A DNA stretch of 64,000 nt, taken from positions 124,001 through 188,000 of the forward strand of contig NZ_CP005086.1 of the NCBI RefSeq assembly GCF_001563265.1. Direction: 5' to 3'. Origin of the DNA: Sphingobium sp. TKS. GTDB taxonomy: Bacteria > Pseudomonadota > Alphaproteobacteria > Sphingomonadales > Sphingomonadaceae. Positions 51,507 through 60,480 of this stretch are shown here, piece by piece (positions within the stretch are counted from its first letter, which is position 1; every line of letters begins with the position of its first letter). The position numbers and the translations under genes were made by a program. Below the pieces are notes generated by a model that was given only the letters and a program-made list of their open reading frames with translations, was not told the origin of the DNA and ran no database searches.

Positions 51507-52199
51507 ATGGCAATCGGGGTCAAAGACAGCGCCGAGGATCTGAAGGCCTACTTCGCCGAAGCGCAAAGCTGGGATCGGGAACGCTTCGTCGCGGCCGAAC
51601 GGTCGAAGCGGCTCGCCTGGATCGTGGCAGGCTCCGCCAGCGCAATCGCGGTCATCGGCGTCGCGGCGGTGGCGATGTTATCACCGCTCAAGACCGTGGT
51701 GCCCTATGTCGTCACCGTCGATCGCTCGACCGGCGCCACCGAAGTGACCCAGCAACTTCGGGGCGACAAGACGGTCACCTATGATGAGGCGGTCCGCAAA
51801 TATTTCCTCGCCAATTATGTCCGGTCCCGCGAGGGCTGGATACCGCAGGCGCGGCAGGAATTTTTCAACCAGGTACTGGCGCTGTCGGCGCCGGAGGAAC
51901 AGCGCCGCTGGATCAGCTTCTACAAGAAGGACAATCCCGACTCCCCGCAAAACCAGCTGACGGCCAGTGATACAGTCTTCGTCGCGGTGCGGGCGGTCTC
52001 CTTCATTTCGCCGACCGTGGCCCAGGTGCGGTTCACCAAGCGGCTGGAACGAGATGGGCAGGCCACCGAAACGCCGGCCATCGCAACCATTACGTTCGAC
52101 GTGCTTTCCAAGCCGGAATCTGAAGCCGGCCGCTACGCCAATCCGCTCGGCTTCCAGGTGAAAGCCTATCGCGCGGACGTAGAGATAGGTGGAAAATGA
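51507..52199 (+). CDS. virB8: VirB8-like core protein
   Basis: A 230-residue inner-membrane protein: a cytoplasmic tail, one transmembrane helix ('AWIVAGSASAIAVIGVAAVA' about residues 33-55), then a periplasmic NTF2-like domain ('PLKTVVPYVVTVDRSTGATE' to the C-terminus). 'YVRSREGWIPQARQEFFNQV' is the conserved dimer helix. Start: ATG 51507 rather than the TTG three codons upstream. Its stop overlaps virB9 (ATGA). Confidence 0.9.
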   Translation: MAIGVKDSAEDLKAYFAEAQSWDRERFVAAERSKRLAWIVAGSASAIAVIGVAAVAMLSPLKTVVPYVVTVDRSTGATEVTQQLRGDKTVTYDEAVRKYFLANYVRSREGWIPQARQEFFNQVLALSAPEEQRRWISFYKKDNPDSPQNQLTASDTVFVAVRAVSFISPTVAQVRFTKRLERDGQATETPAIATITFDVLSKPESEAGRYANPLGFQVKAYRADVEIGGK

Positions 52200-53041
52200 A
52201 ACAGCTCCTCATGGTATCGGCCGCGATGCTGGCCTTTGCGCTCCCGATGAGCGCCCGCGCCGAAAACACGCCCCGCCCTGTCACCGCCGACCATCGGGTC
52301 CGCGAGGTCAATTATAGCGATCAGAATGTCATCGCCATCCGCAGCGCCTTTCGCACGGCCACCCAGATCGAGTTCGCGCAAGGCGAGGTGATCAAATTCG
52401 TGGCCATGGGCGATACCGTGTCCTGGGAAGTCGCCCCGGCCGAAAATTCCCTGTTCATCAAACCGCGCGAGCGCGCGGGCGGGACCAATCTCATCGTCGT
52501 CACCGACTATGCCGGCCAGAAGCGCAATTACACCTTTGCGCTCGCCGCCGTCGCCAATGGCCGCTCGTCCGAAACATTCTACAAGGTCAGGGTCCGCTAT
52601 CCCGAACAGGAGGCGGCAGCCCGCCGGGAGGCCGCTGCCCGCCAGCAGCTCACCCAGGTGCTCGCTCAGCAAAATGGGGCAATCAAGGCCGCACTGGACC
52701 TCGGCGTGCTCGAAGGCACCCGCAACCTCAACTACAGCGTGCAGGGCTCCTCGGAGATCCAACCTTCCGAAGTCACCGACAATGGCCAGTTCACGGTCCT
52801 GCGTTTTCCCAATCAGCGCGAGATTCCCGCCATCTTCACGGTCAATCCCGATGGCAGCGAAGCCACGGCCTCCTTCGATGTGCGCGACGAATTTGTCGTG
52901 ATCCATGGCGTGTTCCGGCAACTGCGCCTGCGCCGGGGCAAGGTGGTGCTGTGCATCTACAATGACAGCCCGAACTTCTACGGCCGTGATCCCAAGACGG
53001 ACACGGCGTCGGAAGTGGTGGAGCGCAAGACGGAGAATTGA
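52196..53041 (+). CDS. virB9: VirB9-like outer-membrane core component
   Basis: A 281-residue exported protein. Signal peptide about residues 1-22, 'FALPMSARAEN'. The N-terminal half contains 'QNVIAIRSAFRTATQIEFAQ' and 'NSLFIKPRERAGGTNLIVVT', and the C-terminal CagX-type domain ends 'LVVLCIYNDSPNFYGRDPKT'-like ('VVLCIYNDSPNFYGRD'). It pairs with VirB7 and VirB10 to form the outer-membrane complex. Confidence 0.9.
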   Translation: MKQLLMVSAAMLAFALPMSARAENTPRPVTADHRVREVNYSDQNVIAIRSAFRTATQIEFAQGEVIKFVAMGDTVSWEVAPAENSLFIKPRERAGGTNLIVVTDYAGQKRNYTFALAAVANGRSSETFYKVRVRYPEQEAAARREAAARQQLTQVLAQQNGAIKAALDLGVLEGTRNLNYSVQGSSEIQPSEVTDNGQFTVLRFPNQREIPAIFTVNPDGSEATASFDVRDEFVVIHGVFRQLRLRRGKVVLCIYNDSPNFYGRDPKTDTASEVVERKTEN

Positions 53042-53042
53042 T

Positions 53043-54224
53043 GTGAACGACAGGCATTTCGACGTCGACGCGACCCCCGACATGAACGAGATCGACCGGG
53101 ATGCGGCAGCGGTCGATCGCCCCAACCGCATTCCTTCGCTGACATCCGTCCAATGGGACACGAAGAAGATGATCGTGGCCGGGGCCATCGGCGGCTCGCT
53201 GCTGTTTGCCGGCCTCACTATCGCCGCGGGTGTCGGCGGCAACAACAAGCTGCCCGAGGTCAAGGCCAAGCCGCCCGCGCCTGAAGTACCCTATGATCCC
53301 AAGACCGTGATCGCGCCCACGCTGGAGACAGCCGCGCAAGATCCCAACGCGCCCATTCCGCTCACCGGCGAGCAGGTCCCCGCAATCGGGCCGGGAACCC
53401 CTGGCACCTATGCCAAGCAATCGCCGGAAGCAACCGCTGCACAGCGACGGATGGCAGAGGCGCAGGCCCTGCGCGATTCCGCCCGCCGCTCCACCCTGGT
53501 TGCCTATAGCGGCACCAGCGGCCAATCGCTTGGCCAACAAGCCGCAGCGTTCGGCGGCAACCTGCCCGATGCCAACGCTGGTGAAGGCGGCTCCCAACAA
53601 AATACCGCGCTGGACAATCTCAAGCGTACCTCGGCAATCGGCCGCACCAGCGCCCGCATGATCGGTGACCGCAATTATCTGGTCACAGCAGGCTCGATCA
53701 TTCCCTGCACCCTTCAGACCGCGATGGACAGCAGCGTGCCGGGCTACGCCACCTGCATCGTTCCACGCGACATTTATTCCGACAATGGCCGGGTCGTGCT
53801 GATGGAGAAAGGCACCCGGGTCTTCGGCGAATATCAGGCCGGGCTCAATCGCGGGCAATATCGCCTCTTTGCCATGTGGAGCCGCGCCGTCACGCCGCGC
53901 GGGGTCGCGATCGACATCACGTCGCCCGCGTCAGACAGTTTGGGGCGCGCAGGCATTGGCGGGAAGGTCGATCGCTTCTTCTGGGAGCGCTTTGGCTCCG
54001 CCCTGCTGTTCAGCGTGCTGGAGGATGGCGCCTCGGTCGCCTCCAATGCCGTGGGCCAGGCCGGCAGCAATGTGACCCGCGTGCCCTCGGATTCCGCGTC
54101 CACCATCCTCCAGGACACGCAGCAGATAAAGCCCGTGTTGCGGGTGGCGCAGGGGACCGACCTTGCGATCACCGTGGCGCAGGATTTCGACTTTGCCCAG
54201 GTTTATGGATTGAGTCTCAAATGA
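53043..54224 (+). CDS. virB10: VirB10-like energy sensor of the core complex
   Basis: A 393-residue bitopic protein with a short cytoplasmic tail, one transmembrane helix ('KMIVAGAIGGSLLFAGLTIA'), a Pro-rich periplasmic linker ('KAKPPAPEVPYDPKTVIAPT') and a beta-barrel domain. 'AGSIIPCTLQTAMDSSVPGY' and 'GRVVLMEKGTRVFGEYQAGL' are the TrbI/VirB10 signatures. Start GTG 53043 with GGAG seven bases upstream; a frame from 52905 merely overlaps virB9. ATGA overlap with virB11. Confidence 0.9.
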   Translation: MNDRHFDVDATPDMNEIDRDAAAVDRPNRIPSLTSVQWDTKKMIVAGAIGGSLLFAGLTIAAGVGGNNKLPEVKAKPPAPEVPYDPKTVIAPTLETAAQDPNAPIPLTGEQVPAIGPGTPGTYAKQSPEATAAQRRMAEAQALRDSARRSTLVAYSGTSGQSLGQQAAAFGGNLPDANAGEGGSQQNTALDNLKRTSAIGRTSARMIGDRNYLVTAGSIIPCTLQTAMDSSVPGYATCIVPRDIYSDNGRVVLMEKGTRVFGEYQAGLNRGQYRLFAMWSRAVTPRGVAIDITSPASDSLGRAGIGGKVDRFFWERFGSALLFSVLEDGASVASNAVGQAGSNVTRVPSDSASTILQDTQQIKPVLRVAQGTDLAITVAQDFDFAQVYGLSLK

Positions 54225-55234
54225 CCGTCACCGCCTTCCGCAATACGGCGGTGCTGGACGACGCCATCCAGCCCTTACGCAAATATCTCGATGATGAGGA
54301 CGTCACCGAGGTTGTCATCAACCAGCCTCTGGAGGTTGCGGTCGAGCGGCGAGGTGGCTGGACTTGGGGCCGGGAAGAGGAATTGACCCTCCCTCGCCTC
54401 AACATATTGGCGACGGCAGCGGCAGCGTTCACCTCCCAGGACGTCACGCGCGAGAACCCGATCTGCTCGACCATCTTTCCAACCGGCGAGCGCGTCCAGA
54501 TCGTCGCGCCGCCGGTGGCGCCGGACGGAACAGTGTCGATCACGATCCGCAAGCCCTCGACGAAGGCCATGAGCATGGAGGATTTCGATGCCAGTGGCCT
54601 CTTTGCCGAAACGAAGGTCGCCGAGCGGGGCATGACCGACATCGAGCATCAGCTCCTTGGCCTGCTGGCAGACGCGCGCCATGTCGAGTTTTTCAAGTTG
54701 GCGGTGCGCAGCCGCCTCAATATCCTCATCTCCGGCGCAACCGGGTCAGGCAAGACGACCTTCGCCAAGGGGCTGATCCAGCTCATCCCGGAAGAGGAAC
54801 GGCTGCTCACCATCGAAGACACACGCGAGCTGGTGGTCCCCCACCGCAATGTCGTCCACATGACCTACAGCAAGGACGGCCAGGGCACCGCCAAGGTCAC
54901 AGCCAAGGAATTGCTCGAAAGCGCCCTGCGGATGCGGCCCGATCGCATTTTGCTGCAGGAGTTGCGGGACGGCACCGCCTTCTTCTACCTGCGCAACGTC
55001 AATAGCGGCCATCCCGGATCCATCACGACCATCCACGCTGCGTCGGCGGAACTGGCCTTCGACCAGCTCACCCTGCTGGTGAAGGAGAGCGAGGGGGGAG
55101 CGGATCTTGGCCGCGACGATATCCGCTCGCTCCTCAAGATCCTCGTCGACGTCGTGGTTCAGATGAAAAAGGTGAGAGGGCAGTTTCGCGTCATGGAAAT
55201 CTATTATGATCCCGCAGGGCGGCACGCCGCATGA
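54221..55234 (+). CDS. virB11: VirB11-like hexameric ATPase
   Basis: A 337-residue traffic ATPase. Walker A is 'ILISGATGSGKTTFAKGLIQ', Asp box 'LTIEDTRELVVPHRNVVHMT', Walker B 'RPDRILLQELRDGTAFFYLR' and His box 'GHPGSITTIHAASAELAFDQ'. All are intact. The ATG overlaps the virB10 stop, and its own stop overlaps the virD4 ATG. Confidence 0.93.
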   Translation: MTVTAFRNTAVLDDAIQPLRKYLDDEDVTEVVINQPLEVAVERRGGWTWGREEELTLPRLNILATAAAAFTSQDVTRENPICSTIFPTGERVQIVAPPVAPDGTVSITIRKPSTKAMSMEDFDASGLFAETKVAERGMTDIEHQLLGLLADARHVEFFKLAVRSRLNILISGATGSGKTTFAKGLIQLIPEEERLLTIEDTRELVVPHRNVVHMTYSKDGQGTAKVTAKELLESALRMRPDRILLQELRDGTAFFYLRNVNSGHPGSITTIHAASAELAFDQLTLLVKESEGGADLGRDDIRSLLKILVDVVVQMKKVRGQFRVMEIYYDPAGRHAA

Positions 55235-57027
55235 GCCGGGGCGCGACGCTGGCGATCGGCATTCCCGCCGTCCTCCTGCTCCTGTGTCTTACCGGCTCCA
55301 TTGTCGCGTGGTTTGCCCTCGGCCTTCCCGCCGCCGCCTATGATCCGCTGAAGATGCCAGCCTTCTTCTGGTATTATCGGGGTGACCCTGTCGTCCAAAA
55401 GGGGCTCGCCGGCGGCATGGCAGCCGGATCGCTGCTGTCGGGTCTGCTTCTTTACTGGTTCGTGACCCGCAAGCCGCCACTGCACGGCGCGGCCCGCTTT
55501 GCCAGGGAACGCGAGATTGTGCGCCACGGCTTCCGCGGCAAGGACGGGATCGTCCTGGGCAAGAAATCCGGTCGCTACCTGATTTTCGAGGGCAATGAAC
55601 ATTGCATCGTCGAAGCCCCCACGCGCTCAGGTAAAGGCATTGGTATCGTCATCCCCAATCTGCTGAGCTGGCCCGGCTCGACCGTCGTGCTCGATGTGAA
55701 GCGTGAGAATTATGATGTGACCGCAGGCTTTCGCGCGAAACATGGCCAAGCCGTCTATCTGTTCAACCCGACCGAACCCGAGGGCCGTACCGCCCGCTAT
55801 AACCCGCTCAGCTATATCGACAGGCAGGACGCCGACCAGGTCATCATCGAGCTTCAGAAGATCGCGACCATGTTGTTCGTGCCTCCTGAGCGGGGTGAAC
55901 CCTTCTGGACCGATTCCGCGCGCACGGCCTTTGTCGGCGTCGGCGCCTATCTCGCCCAGGCCGACGGGCCCTTCACGATCGGCGCCATCTACCGGCTGAT
56001 GACCACGGGCGATACACGGGGCACTTTCCGTCGGATCCTCGACGATCGGAGTCTGCGCCTCTCGGCAGGCTGCCGCAACGCGCTCGCTGATTTCACGTCG
56101 GGCGCTGACAACACCTTTGCCGGCATTGTCCAGACGGTCACATCCAAGCTCAGCTTGTGGCTCAACCCCCGGGTCGATGCGGCCACCGAGGATAGCGATT
56201 TCGATCTGCGCGAACTGCGGATGCGGCCCATGTCGGTCTATCTGGGGGTGTCGCCCGATGAGCTGGATCGGGTGGCGCCGCTCTATAATCTCCTGTTCCA
56301 ACAGCTCATCGACCTCAATGTCCGCGAATTGCCTGACGCACGCACGCCGATATCCGTGCTGGTGCTGCTCGACGAGTTTGCGCGGCTCGGCCGCGCCCAG
56401 GTTATAGCCGGCGCCTTCTCCTATGTGGCGGGCTATGGCATCCGGCTTTTGCCGGTCATCCAGTCCCGTTCCCAGCTTCGCGCTGTCTATGGCGAGCATG
56501 TTGCCGACGAGATCGTCGCCAATTGCGGCGTCGAGATCGCGTTCACGCCCAAGGAACTGCGGGTCGCCAACGAGCTGTCGGAACGGATTGGCTATGTGGG
56601 GCAAGAGTCAGTGACCAAATCCCTCACCATCCATGGCATTCTTGCCAATCGCTCAAAATCCATGTCCGACCATCGCCGCGCGCTGTTGCTGCCGCAGGAA
56701 CTGATGCAGTTCCCCAGTGACGAGCTACTGTTGCTGCGCGGGGGCATGCCGCCGATCCGGGCTGACAAGATCCGCTATTATGGCGATCGCCATTTCACGC
56801 GCCGGCTGGCTCCGCCACCGAGCGTCGCGCCCATCGTCCGGCGCATCGCGGAGGATGAGGACCTGCCTCCCTGCGTTCTGCCCGACGCCGACCAGCTGGC
56901 GAACCCTGACCCTGAGACCTTCGCCATGGATTGTGTCGTGATCTCGGATTTTGACGACATTTTGATCGATGTGGAGGCGAGTGAGCGCGGCGACCGCCGT
57001 GTGGGCATCATTGAGCAGGAGCGATAA
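55231..57027 (+). CDS. virD4: VirD4-like type IV coupling protein
   Basis: A 598-residue coupling ATPase that brings the relaxase-DNA complex to the channel. Two N-terminal transmembrane segments ('VLLLLCLTGSIVAWFALGLP' and 'AAGSLLSGLLLYWFVT') are followed by Walker A 'VEAPTRSGKGIGIVIPNLLS' and Walker B 'ISVLVLLDEFARLGRAQV'. 'LSERIGYVGQESVTKSLT' and 'DELLLLRGGMPPIRADKIRY' are typical. Its presence makes the system conjugative rather than a protein-only secretion system, although no relaxase is in the window. Confidence 0.93.
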   Translation: MSRGATLAIGIPAVLLLLCLTGSIVAWFALGLPAAAYDPLKMPAFFWYYRGDPVVQKGLAGGMAAGSLLSGLLLYWFVTRKPPLHGAARFAREREIVRHGFRGKDGIVLGKKSGRYLIFEGNEHCIVEAPTRSGKGIGIVIPNLLSWPGSTVVLDVKRENYDVTAGFRAKHGQAVYLFNPTEPEGRTARYNPLSYIDRQDADQVIIELQKIATMLFVPPERGEPFWTDSARTAFVGVGAYLAQADGPFTIGAIYRLMTTGDTRGTFRRILDDRSLRLSAGCRNALADFTSGADNTFAGIVQTVTSKLSLWLNPRVDAATEDSDFDLRELRMRPMSVYLGVSPDELDRVAPLYNLLFQQLIDLNVRELPDARTPISVLVLLDEFARLGRAQVIAGAFSYVAGYGIRLLPVIQSRSQLRAVYGEHVADEIVANCGVEIAFTPKELRVANELSERIGYVGQESVTKSLTIHGILANRSKSMSDHRRALLLPQELMQFPSDELLLLRGGMPPIRADKIRYYGDRHFTRRLAPPPSVAPIVRRIAEDEDLPPCVLPDADQLANPDPETFAMDCVVISDFDDILIDVEASERGDRRVGIIEQER

Positions 57028-57028
57028 T

Positions 57029-57808
57029 ATGGCTGATAACCTCACCCCGCCCGACGCTGGACCCGAGCCGACGCGCAAGCGCGCCACCGTCGAAATGCCC
57101 CAGGAGCTCGAAACCCGTTTCTTGCGGGTGGGGGACAAGCTCTATCGCAGCGCGCATGACAAGGATCCGGTGGCGACGATTTCTCCCGACCGCATCAAGG
57201 CGAAAGATAGCCGCGCCCTCCCCGATCTCATTCGGCTTGCCAAAGCCAATGGCTGGACTGCGCTCAAGATCAATGGCGACGCGGAGTTCAAGCGCGCCGC
57301 CTATCTGGCCGCAGCCGCACAAGGGCTGACGATTGAGGGGTATCGGCCTGACGCCAAGACGCGGGCGGCGGCGCAGCGTGACCAGACCCTCCAGGCTGGA
57401 ACCCCGAAGTCACGTACCCAGACACGCGACGTTGGCGAGGCGGAGTCTAAGCAGCGCGCGTCCAGAACGGCCAGCCAGGTCCGGGACAGTAAGGAAAAGC
57501 CCGACCCGCGGACCGACCTCGCCGAACGGTTCCGCCGTCAATCCCACATCGACAATGCCAAGGACCCGGAACTGCGCCGCGCGCAGAGCCATGTCGCCCA
57601 CGCCATGACGATTGCGGCCAAGCGCTTCCCGCAGGATGAAGGTCGGCGGAACGCCTTTGTGGATCGCCGCAAGGAAGAGGTGGCTGTCCGGATAGAGCGC
57701 GGCGAACGGATTGCGGGCGTGCAGATCCGCCAGCAGCAGGATGAGCGCGTCCGCTCGATCCAGCAAAGCCAGATTTTGCAACGGCAACGCTCACCCAACG
57801 GACGCTGA
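57029..57808 (+). CDS. LPD7-domain protein (relaxase-associated)
   Basis: A 259-residue hydrophilic protein. Residues ~28-100 form a large polyvalent protein domain 7: 'RFLRVGDKLYRSAHDKDPVA', 'IKAKDSRALPDLIRLAKANG' and 'WTALKINGDAEFKRAAYLAA'. This domain is often fused to relaxases and helps handle DNA in conjugation. The rest is highly charged, with repeated Gln/Arg helices ('GVQIRQQQDERVRSIQQSQI'). ATG one codon after the virD4 stop, with AGGAGCG upstream. It may stand in for the C-terminal part of a relaxase encoded elsewhere (inference). Confidence 0.75.
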   Translation: MADNLTPPDAGPEPTRKRATVEMPQELETRFLRVGDKLYRSAHDKDPVATISPDRIKAKDSRALPDLIRLAKANGWTALKINGDAEFKRAAYLAAAAQGLTIEGYRPDAKTRAAAQRDQTLQAGTPKSRTQTRDVGEAESKQRASRTASQVRDSKEKPDPRTDLAERFRRQSHIDNAKDPELRRAQSHVAHAMTIAAKRFPQDEGRRNAFVDRRKEEVAVRIERGERIAGVQIRQQQDERVRSIQQSQILQRQRSPNGR

Positions 57809-57832
57809 TCAGATCGAGCGAGGAGGCAGGTT

Positions 57833-58174
57833 ATGACGCAGCAACCAGAAGGGAGGCACGGTCTCCACGTTCGGAGCGCCGACGCGCAAGGGATTGGATT
57901 GGCAAATGGACCCAAGCAGTGGGTCGCGCCCTGGTCCAGCATCGTGGAAATTGCTGCCACGGTGACGCCGTACCAGGGTCGGCGTCTCCTTGTCGCTGTC
58001 ATTGGGGTCGGGCCGCAGCGGGTCGTGATCGTTTCCGAAGATGAGCCGGTCTGGCCCCTGTTGCACAGCGCCATTGAGGTCCATTTGCCCAATGCCAGAC
58101 GTCTCGCCGAATGGGAACCTGAAGCTCGGAAGGGAGAGAGCGTCCATGTCATCTTTGCAGGGCAGCCGGTTTGA
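57833..58174 (+). CDS. conserved-looking small protein, function unknown
   Basis: A 113-residue protein with no family I recognise. It has 'PWSSIVEIAATVTPYQGRRL' and 'LVAVIGVGPQRVVIVSEDEP' as likely beta-strands, and it ends 'VHVIFAGQPV'. The ATG has GAGGAGGCAGG upstream at good spacing, which supports it being translated with the transfer genes. It could be a PH-like or HIRAN-like small fold, but this is guesswork. Confidence 0.55.
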   Translation: MTQQPEGRHGLHVRSADAQGIGLANGPKQWVAPWSSIVEIAATVTPYQGRRLLVAVIGVGPQRVVIVSEDEPVWPLLHSAIEVHLPNARRLAEWEPEARKGESVHVIFAGQPV

Positions 58175-58340
58175 TCAATTGGCAGAGATTTGATCTCTGT
58201 TGAAATCAGAGAGTGACAGCCGGCTAACAGTAAATGCCGGGTCACTCGTCAGAAGTTTATGTTCTCCCAAAACGCGCAATATTTACATTGCTGAAAATAT
58301 CGCGCACAGCAGGCTCATCACTCAAGATGGGTCAATCCTC

Positions 58341-59171
58341 ATGGCAGACGAAACCAATTCCGACATCACCGCCCTCACCGTTCAACTGTTGAGCGCATTC
58401 GTCTCGAACAATAGTGTTTCGAGCGATGGTCTTGCGGAGCTGATCAAGACCACCCGATCTGCCTTGACCCAGGATGTGGCGGCGCCCGCCGCGCAAGCCG
58501 CAGCGGAAGAATTTGCGCCGGCCGTTTCGGTTCGCAAGAGCCTTGCATCGCGGGAGCATATCCTCAGCCTCATCGACGGCAAGCCCTACAAGACCCTGAA
58601 GCGGCACCTCGCCCAGCATGGCCTGACGCCCGAACAATATCGCGAGCGCTACAAGCTGCCCAAAACCTATCCGCTCGTGGCCCCCAGCTATTCGGATGCG
58701 CGTCGCGCCGTGGCTGAGAAACTGGGCCTGGGGAAGAAGCCTGTCGCTGCACCGGCTGAAAAAGCAGCGTCCGTCCCTGCTGCCACGGTTGCTCCTGCCA
58801 AGGCGCCTGTGAAAGCGGCAACGCCGAAGGCTTCGCCCGCACCGGTCGCCAAGGCCGAAATGAGCTCGAAGCCCACCAAGGCCGCTACTGCGGAAAAGGC
58901 CGCGCCACGCAAGCGTCTGTCGATCGCGACGCCGAAGGTAGAGAAGCCGGCGGCGCCGGCGGCCGTGAAGACGCAAGCCTCGGTTGCCCCGTCCAGCGCG
59001 CCCAAGAGCGACGTGGCGAAAACTGCCAAGCCGAAGACTGCGGCGAAGGCGAAGCCTGCTGCAAAGGCAAAGGCGGCACCCAAGGCCAAGACTGCGAAGG
59101 GTGACGCAAAGCCTGCCGCTCCGGCGCCCGTGGAAGCAAAGGCCCCGGAAACCGCCGCCGCCAGCAACTGA
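58341..59171 (+). CDS. MucR/Ros-type regulator with histone-H1-like tail
   Basis: A 276-residue protein in two parts. Residues ~1-135 match the MucR/Ros family: 'LTVQLLSAFVSNNSVSSDGL' at the start, then 'YKTLKRHLAQHGLTPEQYRE' and 'RYKLPKTYPLVAPSYSDARR'. The zinc-finger Cys pair is replaced (Cys-x2-Cys of Ros reads Ser-x2-Asp in 'ILSLIDGK'), while the two His remain. Residues ~135-276 are Ala/Lys/Pro-rich repeats such as 'AKPKTAAKAKPAAKAKAAPK', like bacterial histone-H1-type proteins. It therefore looks like a nucleoid-binding regulator. ATG start 58341; the longer frame is not supported. Confidence 0.8.
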   Translation: MADETNSDITALTVQLLSAFVSNNSVSSDGLAELIKTTRSALTQDVAAPAAQAAAEEFAPAVSVRKSLASREHILSLIDGKPYKTLKRHLAQHGLTPEQYRERYKLPKTYPLVAPSYSDARRAVAEKLGLGKKPVAAPAEKAASVPAATVAPAKAPVKAATPKASPAPVAKAEMSSKPTKAATAEKAAPRKRLSIATPKVEKPAAPAAVKTQASVAPSSAPKSDVAKTAKPKTAAKAKPAAKAKAAPKAKTAKGDAKPAAPAPVEAKAPETAAASN

Positions 59172-59316
59172 ATAGGGGGAGATGTGCAGCCTCACGAAAC
59201 CGTGGGGCTGCATATTTTGATCTCGCTAGGTGGACGGCCTATCGGCGAAACCATTCGTCGCGGATGGCCTCCAACCGCTCTGGACAGCGAACACCGATCC
59301 TCATTAAGCGCAGCCC

Positions 59317-59739
59317 GTGCCACAGGAACTGAGTCTTGCCGTTGTCGGAGCGTTATACCCCAACAACGATGGCTCGAACCGGCAGTTCGAAATCCGGATG
59401 CTCAATCCGGGCGATGCGATTTCGCTCCTTCCCGAACCCGCCAACAGATTAGACAGCAGCGCCGTCGCCGTCTTCTCCTTCCGCGGATTTCAGATCGGCT
59501 ATCTGTCCGCTGAACGCTGTGGCTGGATTGGCGCGAAAATCCAGCAAGGACAGGATGTCCGCGCCATCTTCCAGGCACCGACCAACGATGGCGCGATCAT
59601 CCGGGTCCATCTCGATGGCGGCACCCCTACCCTGCCGCCGCCCCCACCTGAGTCGGTGCTTTCGGTCGATGCGCTCTATGCGCAGCAAGCCGATCTCGCA
59701 TCAGGCTTCTGGCCCGATTATCTGCCGCCCGATGATTGA
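59317..59739 (+). CDS. HIRAN-domain small protein
   Basis: A 140-residue protein. 'MPQELSLAVVGALYPNNDGS' leads into a HIRAN-type core: 'FEIRMLNPGDAISLLPEPAN', 'RLDSSAVAVFSFRGFQIGYL' and 'SAERCGWIGAKIQQGQDVRA', where 'PxNxxDxxAVxV' and 'GYL' are the signatures. HIRAN domains bind the 3' ends of single-stranded DNA. The C-terminal ~45 residues are Pro-rich with acidic end. GTG start with no strong Shine-Dalgarno. A role in processing transferred single-stranded DNA is plausible but unproven. Confidence 0.7.
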   Translation: MPQELSLAVVGALYPNNDGSNRQFEIRMLNPGDAISLLPEPANRLDSSAVAVFSFRGFQIGYLSAERCGWIGAKIQQGQDVRAIFQAPTNDGAIIRVHLDGGTPTLPPPPPESVLSVDALYAQQADLASGFWPDYLPPDD

Positions 59740-59768
59740 AGCGCACCGCGCCCGGCCAGCGTCAGTCC

Positions 59769-60305
59769 CTAATGGACCCGCCCCAGGGCGCGCTTCGCTT
59801 CAGGGGTGATCGTGTAAACGGCTTCGCGCTGCGCGCCCCGGTTGGCGTGATCGACCCGGAATCCCTTATAGTGGCGGCGCAGCAACCCCGCGCGGACCAG
59901 GTCCGACGCTGCCCTACTGATGCTGGTACGGCCCGATCGCACTATACGGGCTTTGATTTCCTCCGCGATCCGCGCCTCGGCTGCGACCGGATCTTCGGGC
60001 AGCTGCCCCTTGGTCACAAGATCGGCGCGCACTGCATCGATCAGCGTGCGACGGCGACCGTCCTTCTGCGCCAACGGGATCAACGCCTCGCAAAGCCAGT
60101 CCCGCACCGGCAGCAGCGCGCCGTCATAGCGGACATAAGGCCCGATGCTATCGCCTTGCCCCACGGCCTTGTAGATGAGGTTCAGCACCATGAAGGCATA
60201 GCGCGGGCGCTTGGAGACCTGCGAAATTCGGTCGATAAGATCGGGCAATGACCCAAGGGTGGGGGCTGTTTCGCGGGGTTCGAAAAGGTCGGGCTGCTGG
60301 AACAT
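59769..60305 (-). CDS. winged-helix DNA-binding protein of unknown role
   Basis: A 178-residue protein. The C-terminal half has a winged-helix pattern: 'GRTSISRAASDLVRAGLLRR' followed by 'HYKGFRVDHANRGAQREAVY'. The N-terminal half 'RPRYAFMVLNLIYKAVGQGD' is helical. I know no family name for it. Facing the transfer genes convergently and HU divergently, it could be a replication or partition regulator. The ATG at 60305 is about 175 bp from the HU start on the other strand. Confidence 0.6.
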   Translation of the reverse strand: MFQQPDLFEPRETAPTLGSLPDLIDRISQVSKRPRYAFMVLNLIYKAVGQGDSIGPYVRYDGALLPVRDWLCEALIPLAQKDGRRRTLIDAVRADLVTKGQLPEDPVAAEARIAEEIKARIVRSGRTSISRAASDLVRAGLLRRHYKGFRVDHANRGAQREAVYTITPEAKRALGRVH

Positions 60306-60374
60306 ATCAGGAATCTAGCACAAGCGCGGTCCCTGTGAATCCCCCCGCGCGGCTGGGGAACCACAAAAAACAGA

Positions 60375-60383
60375 TATGTCACT
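60375..60383. promoter_or_regulatory. TGTCACTTT box upstream of the HU gene
   Basis: The 9-mer TGTCACTTT occurs here, about 100 bp before the HU start, and again as an inverted pair at 60809-60838 just downstream of HU. Three copies within 470 bp suggest a binding site for a regulator of this region. Confidence 0.35.
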
Positions 60384-60480
60384 TTACCGAGCCCCGAAGG
60401 GGCTTGCCGCCGCAAATTCCGTTGCTGCGGGCCCAAAAGCCAGTAAATAAGGCCTCTCCATTCCTTAGGAGAGATGCTTC

